Source: Bifiguratus adelaidae
Lineage: Eukaryota; Mucoromycota; Endogonomycetes; Endogonales
Direction of reading: 5' to 3'
NCBI GenBank assembly: GCA_002261195.1
Contig: MVBO01000030.1
Location: forward strand, 62,001-126,000
Length of the DNA stretch: 64,000 bases
Position 1 is the first letter of the stretch, and each line of letters starts with the position of its first letter. A model generated the notes under the pieces. The model saw only the letters and a list, made by a program, of their open reading frames with translations. It was not told where the DNA came from and made no database searches. Position numbers and translations under genes: made by a program. Shown piece by piece: positions 34,651 to 46,211 of the stretch.

Positions 34651-36280
34651 CTAGCGGCGCTTTGTAAATTGAATTTCGACAGGAATAGCAGGGCCCATGG
34701 TAATACCCGTGGCGGTAGGCAATTCCTCCTTGTGGACACTGGTCCATTCGTAATCGCGAATGAGCCGAGTCAAGCAGACCTTGGATTCCATGATAGAAAG
34801 CTTTTGACCGAGACATCCACGAGCTCCCAATCCGAATGGCAACCAAGCGAAAGGATCGTGCTTTTTGGTCTCCCAGCGGGAAGGGTTAAAATCATGCGGG
34901 TTGTCGTAGTACTTCTCAGATCGATGAATATCGTAGGTTGGCACGACGATAGTGGTTTGTGCAGGGATAGTGACATTGCCTAAGATCGTAGCCGCTCCGG
35001 TATCGCGTCCGTTCAAGGGAGCTGGCGGATGCAATCGCAAGATTTCCTTGATAACGTTGTGCACGTAAGGTATCTTCTTGTTCAGATCAACGTCGTTCAA
35101 GATGGGCTCTTCGCCGGCCTCTGCCTTCTGTTTGTAAAGTCCATCTACCTCATCTTGCGCACGAGCGAGTACTTCGGGATGCAGACCGAGCTTGTGAATA
35201 GCAAAGGACAAGCCTGCAGCGGTGGTGTCGGTACCGCCGATCATAACGTCTAAGCTATCAGTCAAAACCTGCGCGGGATCCTCCATTTCACCAGTTTCAG
35301 ACGTCATGGTGAAGATGTTGGAAGCAAAGTCGCCTCTATTCTCCGAGGGATTGTCTCGACGGTCGTTTAGGATACGGTGCCCGAACTCTTTGATATTTTG
35401 CAACGAGTTCCTCAAAGTTTGAAACTCGGGTCTTGAGTCATCATAAGGACCAGGCTGGAATTGATATATACGAGCGAGCATGAAGAAATTCTTGATCGCT
35501 TCAAAGAGTCTTGTGGACTCCTCGGCCGAGAGCGTCGCGTTACGGTTGCCTCCAGCTTCATTGAACGTGGCGACCTCACCAAAAGCGGCCTGCATGACCA
35601 CAGAGAAAGTGTAATGATTGAGAACTTTGAGACATTGTTAGCAATATTAGCTTAGGAAGCCATTGTCACTTACTTGGGGCCACATCGACTGGTCCGTGCG
35701 CAGATGCCTCAGCGATGGCATCTAACAAGGTCTTGGCGTGCCTGTCCATACCCGTCACAAATGTCTTTGTTGCCGAAGGGTGCATCAATGCCTTGTTTGC
35801 CAAGCTACGATGCTTCTCCCAGTCTGGGCCGTTTCTGTTCACGATACCGTACTTGCCCTTGCCGTCTGTAATCACACTGTAGCAGTATTCAAAAAACGTA
35901 ACCGGTGGACGATAGTTGTAATTTCTGTCGGTGAACACGTGCTTGACAAGCTCTGTTTCAGTGCCGATATGGAGTATGCGGTGGCCAGGTCGCGCAAAGT
36001 TTGGCATCGTAAACAATGCTGGCTCTCCCAGATCGGTCCAAGCGCGTCCCGCACCGATGTGGTAATTTAAAGGGTCAGGCCCCAAGTACTTTTGCATAGT
36101 CTCTTCGGCACTGAAACCTGGAAGCCCATCAATTTCCGCACTAATGGGGTTTTCCGCTGTGGTGGCCAGGTAGCGAAAGAGAGCCGGACGTGCCAGACCA
36201 CAGGCACGATAAGCCTGTTGGCTTAGGCCCGTAGTGGAGGTAGGGCCACTTCTAGAAGACAAGTGTCGTAAAACGGACAT
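34651..36280 (-). CDS. Cytochrome P450 with a mitochondrial-like leader
   Basis: Two exons, about 520 residues, with the intron near 35625-35670. P450 signatures are the I-helix GGTDTTAAG, K-helix EILR (ExxR), FNPSRW (PERF region) and the heme loop FGLGARGCLGQ with the Cys ligand. The N-terminus (MSVLRHLSSRSGPTSTTG through RPALFRYLATT) is Arg/Ser/Thr-rich, lacks acidic residues for about 40 positions and has no hydrophobic anchor. That is unlike ER P450s and like a matrix presequence. The C-helix region reads DWEKHRSLANKALMHP. Substrate is unknown. No reductase or biosynthetic cluster is adjacent; its neighbours are a glucoamylase (convergent) and a C2H2 regulator. Confidence 0.85.
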
Positions 36281-36679
36281 AATGTGCAAAGGGCAGGATA
36301 AAGGGCCAAAGAAATAAGCCGCGTGTTTCAATACGGAGCGTGGGGCACGATCCCTTTTTGCCGTGGTCCGCCAAAGCAGGCTTTGACAAGTACGCTAGAA
36401 CGAAAATAACCCTAACCCACCGGACCCTGATGCAGGGTTCGGGTGCTGCGACCGAATATAGTTCAACGCATATATTCCAGCCTGGGTACAATGGTATGTA
36501 TAAACGCGAAGTTTACGCGTCATCAATGAATACATAGAGGAAAATCACAATTATTAGCAAACTATAGGCCAACATCCTTGGCCTGATACCGACAAAATCC
36601 TTTAAACAAATGGAACAGCAGATCCCAGCGTTTTGGAGAGGCGAATCGTGACCTTTACAGCGTATGATTTCGAACCGAC

Positions 36680-38579
36680 TTAATTATTAGGTGGATGGTT
36701 CAGCATATATGGAGATGTCGAAGGAGCATCCATGCCAATATGCCAATGTGAATGCGGCTGGCTCGTTCGGAGAGCATCTGGCGCACCGGTATGAGGAGGA
36801 TACGAGTACTGTGTGCGGTGGTCGTCAGAGGAGCCTGATGAGCTTGAACCATACGAGTGCGATGAGAGCTGATGGTGAGCAAGATATGGCGGGCGCGGAG
36901 GAGGTTCTTGATGATGATGAAGTACTCCGTTCGGTACAGGAGGTGACGAATCGTGACCGTACTCAATATGTGAAGAATAAGAGTAATGGTGTGGTGCTTC
37001 ATGTGAGTAAGGTGCTGCGTCCATGCCTCGTATTGATCCGGGACCGTGGTGCATGTTAGCGTACGGCGAGGACGTATGAGGTCCAGATGACATGTTGTGA
37101 TGTGTATTTAGGGAGGCGGGAGTTTCGATTCGGTAGCTTGTCGGACTTGTTGATGCTGTTGACGTGTTAGGTTCGTCACCTGATGGTGGCTGACCGCACC
37201 GCTTGACTAGAATATGTCTTTTCAGGGCGTCTTTTCTGCTAAACGTCTTGTCACAGGTTGGACATGGAAATGGCTTGACGGGAAGATGTATACGCTTGTG
37301 TCGCTTGAGATCATGATTGCGATTAAACGATTGCGGACATTGATCACACTTGAAGGGTCGGTCTGTAAGTGGGAGCTTGTAATGGTAAGGTTTGATATAA
37401 TTTCCATAACTATTTCCTTCTATACTCTCCGTGGCATTCGACGTAGAAGAGTTGACGGACGATGTGATCACTTCGTCTTGTGTTTCTGACCCATGATTGT
37501 AAGAAGCGTAAGGATTGGCCTGCGGGGAATGACCATGATAATCCGTAGGCCCGCTTGCCGGATAAGTCTATGAGCAAGTTAGGAACCGCAAAAAGCCTTT
37601 GCATGCGACTACCTACTCCAAAAGGCGCGGTGCTACCTGTATGAACGCCGTGACCGGGCCATGAGTTGATCGGTCCGCTCACGGGATTAGTGTCGTAGAC
37701 GGGTGGTGATGGGATCAAAGATGGACCAGATGTTTGGTACGATTGGTACACCCCTCCAACATGCGAGGATTGAGGAGAGCCTGGCTGCGTTCGATAAGAT
37801 GTCGTGTGGTAGACGATGGCGCCTCCTCCAGGCACGTTATGAGATGGCTGACTAGGAAAATAGAAACTGTCTGCGGCAGCAGAAGTCTGCGTCGGAGAGT
37901 AATTTTTCGACGTAGTACGGCTTGGTCCATGTGCATCGCCTTGCGGAGTTGCCGGAGTAGGAAGCGGATTGTAGGCGCGTCCTTGCGAAGTGGGCAAGGA
38001 CAAAGAGGGGAGAGCAGGCAACATATCGGAGCCTGTGCTCGCCCAAGCAGTCTGTTTTGTCTGCAAACCAGCAGCGCTAGATGCGTACATTATCGAGCGA
38101 CTATCCGACCAAGCGGCTCGCGAATCCCTTGTAGATGATTGATCCATGCCAAGTCCAATCGAACTGTTATTTGCGTAAGGACTTTCACCTGGTACGGATA
38201 GCGACTTTTGATCCCTCCCTCCGCCTGTCAGAGGCGGTGTGAGAATACCTTGATGCTGTTGGAACATATTTTGTCCAGCTGCGGGAAATTGTTGGGGCGG
38301 TAGTTGAAGGTGGTGAGGCGGCTGGGAGACAGAGGTATGCTGGTGAGATCCAGACATTGAGGCGTTATCTAAGTTTTGAGGGTCTGACTGAGGTGAGAGC
38401 TCCTCTGGTGAATAGAGGGCAGTGTTTGAAGGCCACAGAATGCTGCCGATTTCCGATAAAGATGAGCTGTCGAGATCGATGCTTTTCTCTTTGAGATGGC
38501 TAATAAGAGGAAGCGAGTCGTTGCCAGGGTTACCAAGATACATAGACTGAATCAAAGAGCTCGGTAAGGCAAGTTGCAT
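36680..38579 (-). CDS. C2H2 zinc-finger transcription factor (two fingers, Crz1-like)
   Basis: Two exons (38579-37617 and 37567-36680), 616 residues. About 400 residues of Ser/Pro/Gln-rich disordered sequence precede two adjacent fingers: FKCDQCPQSFNRNHDLKRHK and FPCPTCDKTFSRKDALKRH with ILVKRCG after it. The NRNHDLKRH / SRKDALKRH recognition helices resemble Crz1-type and related fungal regulators. A His/Ser/Tyr-rich tail follows. The N-terminal part contains polyGln-like HLQLPPQQFP and several SP/TP sites but no clear PxIxIT calcineurin site that I can point to. The start at 38579 (MQLALPSS) was chosen as the first ATG. A nuclear DNA-binding role is secure; the pathway is not. Confidence 0.85.
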
Positions 38580-40489
38580 ACGGAAAGTAGTGGGAGCAAA
38601 ACTCGAAAACGGGAAAACTCTTGTGAAGTGAGACGTGGATGCGATCAAACGCAGGTTGTGACCAGTGTGAGAGTGACAGGTTTCGTGGAGACTGAGTTAC
38701 ACGTTGAGTTGCCGAGAAAAGTAAAGCCTATACTTGCATGCTTGGAGGCTGTTGAGGGGAAACGGAAACAACAAGAGACGGAAGAATGGAGGGGATGGAC
38801 AAAAACGAAAGGATTATGAGGTCGTGATCGAGCGACGCTCTAGGACATGTACGCACGAGGCTGGAAGCTCCGGCTAAGGAAATATTCAAAATCAGTGATT
38901 GGATTCGTTCCAATAACGACCCGTCGAACCTGCAAGAAGGCGATGTACTAGATCTTTTTTTTTTGGACTCCTGTAAGGACGAGTTTCTGGAGCATGCCAA
39001 ACGCCCTCGCGACAGGAACTTTGTCACAATGTGATGTCACATATCATAAACCGATAGCCTGGCCGTCTTTGTTCACACGCGTCCTCGGGCTTATTTTAGC
39101 TAGCGTTCCACGGCGAAATACCCAGCTGATTGGACTCGATTCCAGAAGGGCCCAAAGAATGATGATATTGCCCAACCGGTCGCGGCCCTGTAAGCCTGCT
39201 AAGTAGGTCACCTGCTTTGTATACATGTCTCCTGTGCCTCTCAGCTCTCTGTCTAGTGGTGGGCAAAGGTGCATTCATTCACAGTAAAAGAATCCCTGAA
39301 TGAAGGAAAAACGCTAAGACAACGATCGACATTGGGAACCAGTAACAAACAGTATTTCTGCCAGTGCCTCACCATGTGCTATGTGGTGGTTCAAGATTCA
39401 TAAGTGGTGGTGGTATGAGCTCGAAGCTCAATACCATGAATTAAGCTCACCCAGTTTTTCATTTCCAGTGGCAGTCTAGATTCTGCGAGCCTAAACGGGC
39501 CGGCCAAAGTACCCCAGGATCTCGGAAAGCGTACCCTAAAAGAGGACCTTCTGTCACATATCACAATTTTAACCAATGAAAAATCTCTTGTGTCACCCCG
39601 TGTTACCTACGTTACACAGACCCTCGCTGGACAAGTTCTGGTCCCATTGAATCGCTGCCGCAAAATGTCCCGACGGTCATCGCAACTCCCATGCCTTGCG
39701 TCGGAGTTTGTAATTCAAATGGGAAAATATCCCAGTTTTTGATGACAATTGTCGATAACAGTGTGGGAATGTGTACTACCGTACATCAAATGTCACCATC
39801 GGTGGCTCTATCGTTCATATTGGTATCGCAATCATTCGGCATCATCCCGGTGTACTAACCGGTTTTGTGCAAACATGGGATGTTTTGTACACCACGTTAT
39901 CAGCCATCAGAATGGTAACGGAGTTTGTGTGTTTCCTTAAAGCGTTAGCATTCATGACTTTACAACTCGGACATCCTAGGATGATCGAAGCCACGTGGAC
40001 CATTGTCGTTACAGAATGAGTCGGGCTTGGTTGAGGTAACCCCTTAATGCGGCGTTTTGACAATCAAACGGCGTCGCTTGTGGAGTGTGACACCATCGCG
40101 GTCCGAAGACAGTGACACGAACTATGTTCATCTCCCAGCTTTGAGAGGCTTCGGTCCTTCCGGGCCTGCCCCGCCTACTGAGGTAGTCACTTTACAATAC
40201 AAATTTCGGATACGGCTATAGGGGCTTGGAACGCGTAAGACGCGTCCAGAACACGAGGTTTTCTGTACGGCCATCTTTTTGTGCCGTTTTCTCACGCCTG
40301 TGATTTTCGCCGCTCGAATATACCAACATTGTCCACGATATAGCATACAAAGTATAGTTGGCTCTATGAGGGACAGCAACAAGCTATCCCTACAAGTTTT
40401 GGACTGTTGTCGTCATGCATTCAATATACATTGAGGTCGCCAGGCGATGCAACGACAATGTGCCGCATCACCTAGCTTGGGGGGTCAAA
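38580..40489. other. Long intergenic region (1.9 kb)
   Basis: The largest gap in the window, between the C2H2 regulator (transcribed left) and the MAPKK (also leftward). It contains a T-run near 38955 and many short frames on both strands, none with a recognisable domain or plausible splicing. It probably includes a long promoter and 5' leader for the C2H2 gene and the 3' region of the MAPKK. I saw no tRNA or repeat element. Confidence 0.45.
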
Positions 40490-42142
40490 TCATTTCCAAC
40501 CCCATACTTGTTTTACCCAGGATTCTAGGTTGACGGGCGTGTTTTGCCACTTCTGTATGAAGGGATGTGTAAGCATGCGCTGTGGCGATGGCCGCAATTT
40601 CGGGTCTTTTGTCAAGCTGTAGGTGTCCATCAATGTAAGATTCTCACACCTTATTGCAAATGCAGCCATATATGCTTACCAGACAGCAACGAAATTACGA
40701 CATTCCGGACTTCTGTCTTCCCCTAATTCGGGTACTGGTTGGTGCACGATGAAGTCCAATAACTCAAAGATTGCTAGTGCGGGTATGCCAGGCGGTGGCA
40801 AGGCAGGCCGTCTTTCGGCTACTTCGATTATGGTAAGACCCAGAGACCAGATATCTGACGAAACATCGTACTTTGCTCCCTGAATACGTTCAGGCTACAT
40901 GGGCAAGGTAAGTAAATGTCATCTACGACAATGGAGAAAGCAAAACTTACAGCCATGTAATACTTTGTGCCAGTGAAGGTTTGTGCGAGTGAGTTCTCTA
41001 GCTCTCCGGATACACCAAAGTCACATAGCTTAATTTCGCCCTTGCGAGTCATTAAGATATTGGACGGTTTGATATCTGCAGTGAGCATACTGGTTGTCAA
41101 TCTTTGTGCGCAATGCTTCACAATACGTACCGCGATGAATGACTTTCTTTGAGTGCAAATAAACCAATCCTTTGCAGACTGATTCTGCAATTTTCGCCAA
41201 AACGCCCTCTCCAATGACGCCTTGTAGCTGCTTGCACCTCTTGTAAATATCCTCCAAGCTGCCCGCTTCACAGTATTCCATGCATATCGCTATCGTCGTA
41301 TCTGCTTCGTCAAGAAAGGCGCCATAGAAGGAGACTATATGTGGAGAGTCACAAGTACGCAAGAAGGCCAATTCCCGCAGAATTTGTCGTTGAACTGCTG
41401 GGTCTGGGTCGGCTGTTATGGACTGGAGACGTTTCAGTACGGAGGATTAAACTATTGCGTTGCCAATTACCTTCTTTGCCATGATGATACCGCTTGGGTT
41501 GTGGCGAACGCGTCTGACTGTTCCTGCCGCTCCTTCTCCGAGCCGCTTCTCTACCTCAAAATCTTCAGGCTTCAATTGCATATAGGTCTCCTCCTCATCA
41601 ACTGATGTTTCTTGAGGCTGTGTTACTTGATTGTCCTCGGAAGTCACGACCAGCTTTGGTTCAGAAAGCGGTGTCGCACTACTTTTTGAAGACAATGTTG
41701 CAGGTGAGGCAGATACGCCCGGACTGGTGTCAGGGCACATCTTGAGTGACTGCGCATCGGCATGGGAGTGGTGACTAGAGTGAGTCGGAATGGAGGATTT
41801 GCCAAAAATGTCTGCAAACTCGTCCTTGGTTTTGTAGGCGTTCGTCGTTGGGGTGAATTGCGTGCTAAGGGACGATGGAGAGTTATTTGGAGATGAAGCT
41901 GACGATGGAGTTACAATAGGTGATAAGTGAATAGGGGAAAGTCTGAGACCAGAGAATATTGAATTGAGCATGTGTACTATTGGCGCGAAGTTGCGTGGCT
42001 CGACTTACTTTAGCCCAGTTTTGTTGCGGTTACTTTTGCCGAACTTTGCGTTCGAGCGACCCAGACCTTGTGAGGGGGAAAGAGAGCCAGCACTCGAAGC
42101 GGACAAGTCTTGTTTCTCATCCGCTACCGGCAGGTTATCCAT
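40490..42142 (-). CDS. MKK1: MAP kinase kinase (Mkk1/2-type, cell-wall integrity)
   Basis: Multi-exon minus-strand gene starting [18 protein letters not shown] at 42142. A Ser/Pro/Thr-rich N-terminus precedes the kinase domain with the Gly loop [14 protein letters not shown], the VAIK-like IIMAKK, the catalytic [16 protein letters not shown] and the activation segment [16 protein letters not shown]. The S-x-A-x-T-F-x-G-T pattern with YMAPERIQG is that of Mkk1/2 (Pbs2 has a different loop). The kinase ends with a typical [18 protein letters not shown]. Mkk1/2 activates the Slt2/Mpk1 MAPK in response to wall stress. Assignment to Mkk1/2 rather than Ste7 rests on the activation loop. Confidence 0.88.
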
Positions 42143-42293
42143 GCTTGCTGATCCCTTTCGTTTCAAGCTCGGGCTGCACGAGGATGGCAGTAGCCTACCA
42201 TATCAGGCAAAGAATCGTGGCTGACGTCACATTTTCCTGGCTTGCTTCTAGATCCATGTGTGATATTTTCCACTTTTAGTCCGAAACCGCAAA

Positions 42294-45200
42294 CTACAAG
42301 AAATAATCTAGCTCATAACGCTGGTAGTGATTCCGTTCGTCATCCTCTATCCTTGGATAGAGTGGCACCAATGCGTCCTGAGATCCAATATACAGGGAAT
42401 TGTATATCTTCCAGTAAATTTCTCGCACCTTGCGAGCAGGGTGGAAAAGGCCTTGAAGAACATACTGGAGTATAACCGAGGGGCCGAGCGCGACGCGGAG
42501 ACCTTCAATTGCATCGGTGACCGCGTTGATGACATGAGCTATAAATGTAAGGTTAGAGAAGATTACTAGGTTTGAGGAGTCGGAAGTACTTACGTGATGT
42601 TTCGAAAATATTGGGCCAAACGTAATTGAGCAGGTGAAGCAGAGCGTCTTCGCAATTCAATCCGAGAACACCTAGAGCCATATGCTTGATCGTTGTGCAA
42701 GCCGTTTGCCTGTGGACCAAGTCGCGGTCCATAAGAGCATCTTCAAGAAGCGGTGTGACAGCATAGATGTAATCCTTGCCCATCTCTCCGATGTATTCGA
42801 ACATGAAGGACAGCGATTTGAGGACACCATTCTGCACATTCAGCTCCGGTACACGGTATTCATTCATGATTGCTGGTAGAACAGTGAAAGGAGCACATGT
42901 TTCGGCAACAATGGCGATGGCGACGGTTGTACAGACACGAATCTGACGCTCTTGCACCTTAAGGTTGTTTAGGAGTGTAGCCAAAACGTCTTGAGGTCCA
43001 ATAGCCTTGGCGATGTAACCAAACGTATTCACGGCTGCTCTTCGAATACCCATCTTGTGTGCTCTGAGCAAATCCAGCAACTCGAAGCAGATTCGCATCC
43101 ATTCTCGAGCACTGACATATTCAGCGCCTCTGTCAGCTATTCGCCCCACCAGATCGATACAATTCTCTTGCACTTTCTCGTGTCGATTTTTCAGGATAGG
43201 TGTGAGACGGGGTAGCAAATCCTTGATGGGCGGAGTCATGCTCGCCATGCCAATCACATTTACGATACTCTTAAGAGCACCGAGAATGGATCCTAATACT
43301 TCAGGGTATTCTTCGCCGAGATATTCGTACAAGATTTGGCCGAGTTGTCCCATGAGAATTTCTTCACCGCACGTCTTCATGACCGTCGCTATTCGCGATA
43401 TCAAGTCCGCCGCCTGTTGTCGGACTTTTGCGCTCTTGTTGTTGAGTCGCCACAGAACCGTGTAGCAAATTTGTTGCAAATAGGGCTTGGTCCGCATACC
43501 GAGCGCGTTGACGACGACACCAAAACCATTGAGCATGACAACATCCTCCACGACTTGCTCTTGGAAAGCGTACAGAATGCCGTCGATGAGTACTTCTTCT
43601 AGACGTTGATCGATATCGGCTGCGCCGAGCGTTGAGATGACATTATCAATCGTCTCCATGACCATTTTTCGATATGGTTCGCTTTCATCCTTTAAATCCT
43701 CGACAATACGTCCAACGATTTCAGTGACACCGACCTTGTTAGCGAGCTCTACCGTAGTTTCCACTACTTGCTTGTAGTTTCGACGATCCAAAGCCATTCT
43801 TCTGACCCAGAAATGCTTGAAGAACTCTGGTAGAATTTCCTCTTTGATGTATGCAGGAGTAACACCATCTGTGGCCGCGCACTGCTTGACGACTTTGAGG
43901 ACAATCTTCTTCATTTCCTCATCAGGCGATTGAAACTCTCGGATTAGGATGACCATGACTTCCTTTGTATAATAATTTGCATATTCGTCGTCCATCAATG
44001 GAATGATGTAACCAATTGCCTTCAAAAATGCGGCGAGACCTTTGCCACGATGCTTGCGAATACCAGTCCAGAGAGGCTTCAAGACCGAGTCAAAAGACTC
44101 AATACCGTAAGGTGCAGCAGCCTCGGCTAATGCCGCAATGGCGAGTGCTGTTATCGTGCGCACCTTCTGCTGTTCATCTTCAAGCCCATGAGCGATGGCA
44201 TCAACCAGGTTTTTCAAGTGAGGCAAGACAGCGCATCCGAGCAGGATAGCGATCTGCTGGACAATTTTGATACCGGTATGACGCGCTTGCCAAGATTTCT
44301 TGGATTTGCATACAGCCTTCAAAAACGGAAGAAGGGCTGGTATACCAAGAGCAGACGCAACAACAGAGAAGGCTCGCGCGGTCGTGTTTCGGACATATTC
44401 GTCAATGTGATCAATATCTGGGCGCATCGTCGTGATCATGGTTGGCAAACCTGCCGCTTTGGATAGGTTAGAGATAATCTCCCGTCCTTCTACTCTCGCA
44501 TAATAGTCTTCATCAATGAGGAGTGGCTCAATGACCACGAGAATTTTGTGAACATATGGTCGGACAAGGTCGTCAAGTTTGTATAGAATTCGATCGACGA
44601 CCTTGACGAGTAAATGACGCTCTTGATCTTCCAGACTGGGTGACATGAGAAGTGGTAGGATTTGATTGAAGAGTGGCCCGGGTCCAAACTCTCGGGCTTT
44701 CTCCGTGATTTGTCGAAGAGCAGACTTGCGCATGGGTGGCGTGCCATTCTTGATCCTCAGCAATAAACGCATAATCTTCAATTCCATCAATTCCTCCAAT
44801 GACAATGAATCTTCGTCCTTCGCCTCGAGAAGTTTCCCAAAATGCTGTATGTCCTCTTGCTTGAGATTAGGTAGATCGACTCCACCAGGTATTTCTCCAG
44901 GCATATCGGTTGCATGGGCACGCATCTCATCCTGCATCATGAAGCCTCCTACATCTCCGATTGGAGTAGGCGTCGCCATCAACTTGCGAGCAGGCGTCAT
45001 GATTGGAGCGTAGCCAGCAGGCGGTTCAAGAATCTTGTAGCCAGTGGAAGGGAACATCGCATCGAGCTCTTCATCTGACAATGGCCGATTACGAACGTCC
45101 AACTCTCTCTCCCAACGCAGAGCGCTATGAGCTTCGGGGGTCATGAGACCTGATGGAGTGGGTGTCATCATGCCCATACCACCGACGGGAGTTGTCATGC

Positions 45201-46095
45201 CCAGGTTGACAGGCGTTTCGTCCCAACGACTCTTCTTTCCGGTGGCTGTAGGTGTGGCGTCCCATTTGTTAGATGTCGCAACTGGCGTTTCGTCCCAGCG
45301 ATTCCGTTTTCTCGGTGTGGCACTGACATCGTCAGCTCTGGGTGTTTCGTCCCATCGGGATTTGGGGATAGAGGACGCATCATCATCATTCCATGAAGAT
45401 CCACCTGAGCCATTAGTTGCAATTACTGGTGTTTCCATGTCCCATCGTCGCTTCCTCGCTGGTTTTGCGGCACCTCCTTCGGCCGCTTGTCCATCTTGTT
45501 TCTCCTGCTCCTTCTTCTTTTCGGAAATTTGGTGCATAATTCGTTGCTGTTCCCGATCTAATTCAGCTTCCTTCATGACCTCGCCATACGTACGTCGCTC
45601 TCCACTGGCTCCGTCAGCTTTGCCAAACGCGTCGACGCGCTCAGGAGACAACCTGCGATTGAATCTTCGTGCGTGATATTCATCTTCCCGGTCTGCTATT
45701 CGACGATTCTTCGCAGTTTCTGCAAAGGGGTCATGATGGTCATCTTCACCAGATATCTCCTTGAAGACGTCCTTTGGAGCTGTGTAAGAGTTCAACATGC
45801 GATTTTTCTGCCCGTAACCGTCCACCTCCATCTCTTCCTCTTCCTCGTCATTCATTGGCAAAGACGTAACGTAACCTTCATATTTGTCCTCTTTGCCGTA
45901 GTGATCTGTGTCATAAGAAACACCATTAGACATGGAGGCTCGAGTTTCTGCTAGAGGCTTGTTCAACGGAAGACCGTTGCCATTAGCTTGTCCAAGTTTG
46001 GACCTTTGGGCTTGAGCGGCCTTTATCTGATTCTCAAAATCTATAAAGTGATTGAGAAGCTGACCCTTGCATATATCCTTCCTCTGACCTACCAT
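42294..46095 (-). CDS. HSH155: U2 snRNP component SF3B1/Hsh155 (SF3b155)
   Basis: Nearly intronless: one large exon 46095 to about 42595, and a short last exon ending [14 protein letters not shown] at 42294 (QRYELDYFL). Total is about 1,250 residues, close to human SF3B1. The N-terminus has the tandem RWDETP repeats (SRWDETP, NRWDETP, NKWDATP, SRWDETP) that are phosphorylated and bind other spliceosome proteins. The rest is HEAT repeats, including [20 protein letters not shown] and [20 protein letters not shown], the region of the human K700 hotspot with Lys kept. It holds the branch-point duplex in the U2 snRNP. Its start is 116 bp from that of PRP5, its known interaction partner. Confidence 0.95.
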
Positions 46096-46211
46096 CAGCC
46101 ATGGCCTGCTCCAAGGTGTATCGCCACAAAAAAGCAGTGAATTCCTTAAATGATGACGTCACGCTTTTACACCTCTATTCACCTGCGGTTCCTCCTCTGC
46201 ACACGGAAGCC
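46096..46211. promoter_or_regulatory. Divergent promoter shared by HSH155 and PRP5
   Basis: Only 116 bp separate the two start codons. The interval contains no TATA box on either strand but a TGACGTCA palindrome (CRE/ATF-like) near 46153-46160, the midpoint of the gap. A frame upstream of the PRP5 start is open but starts inside this promoter. Co-regulation is inferred. Confidence 0.55.

Noticed and set aside
40040-40075. An imperfect inverted repeat (CGTTTTGACAATCAAACG)
   Set aside because: Short, with mismatches, not followed by a T-run and isolated; likely chance in a 64-kb window.
46101-46211. Upstream in-frame extension of PRP5
   Set aside because: It would start 6 bp from the HSH155 start, leaving no promoter. 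The following [14 protein letters not shown] is a typical DDX46/Prp5 beginning.
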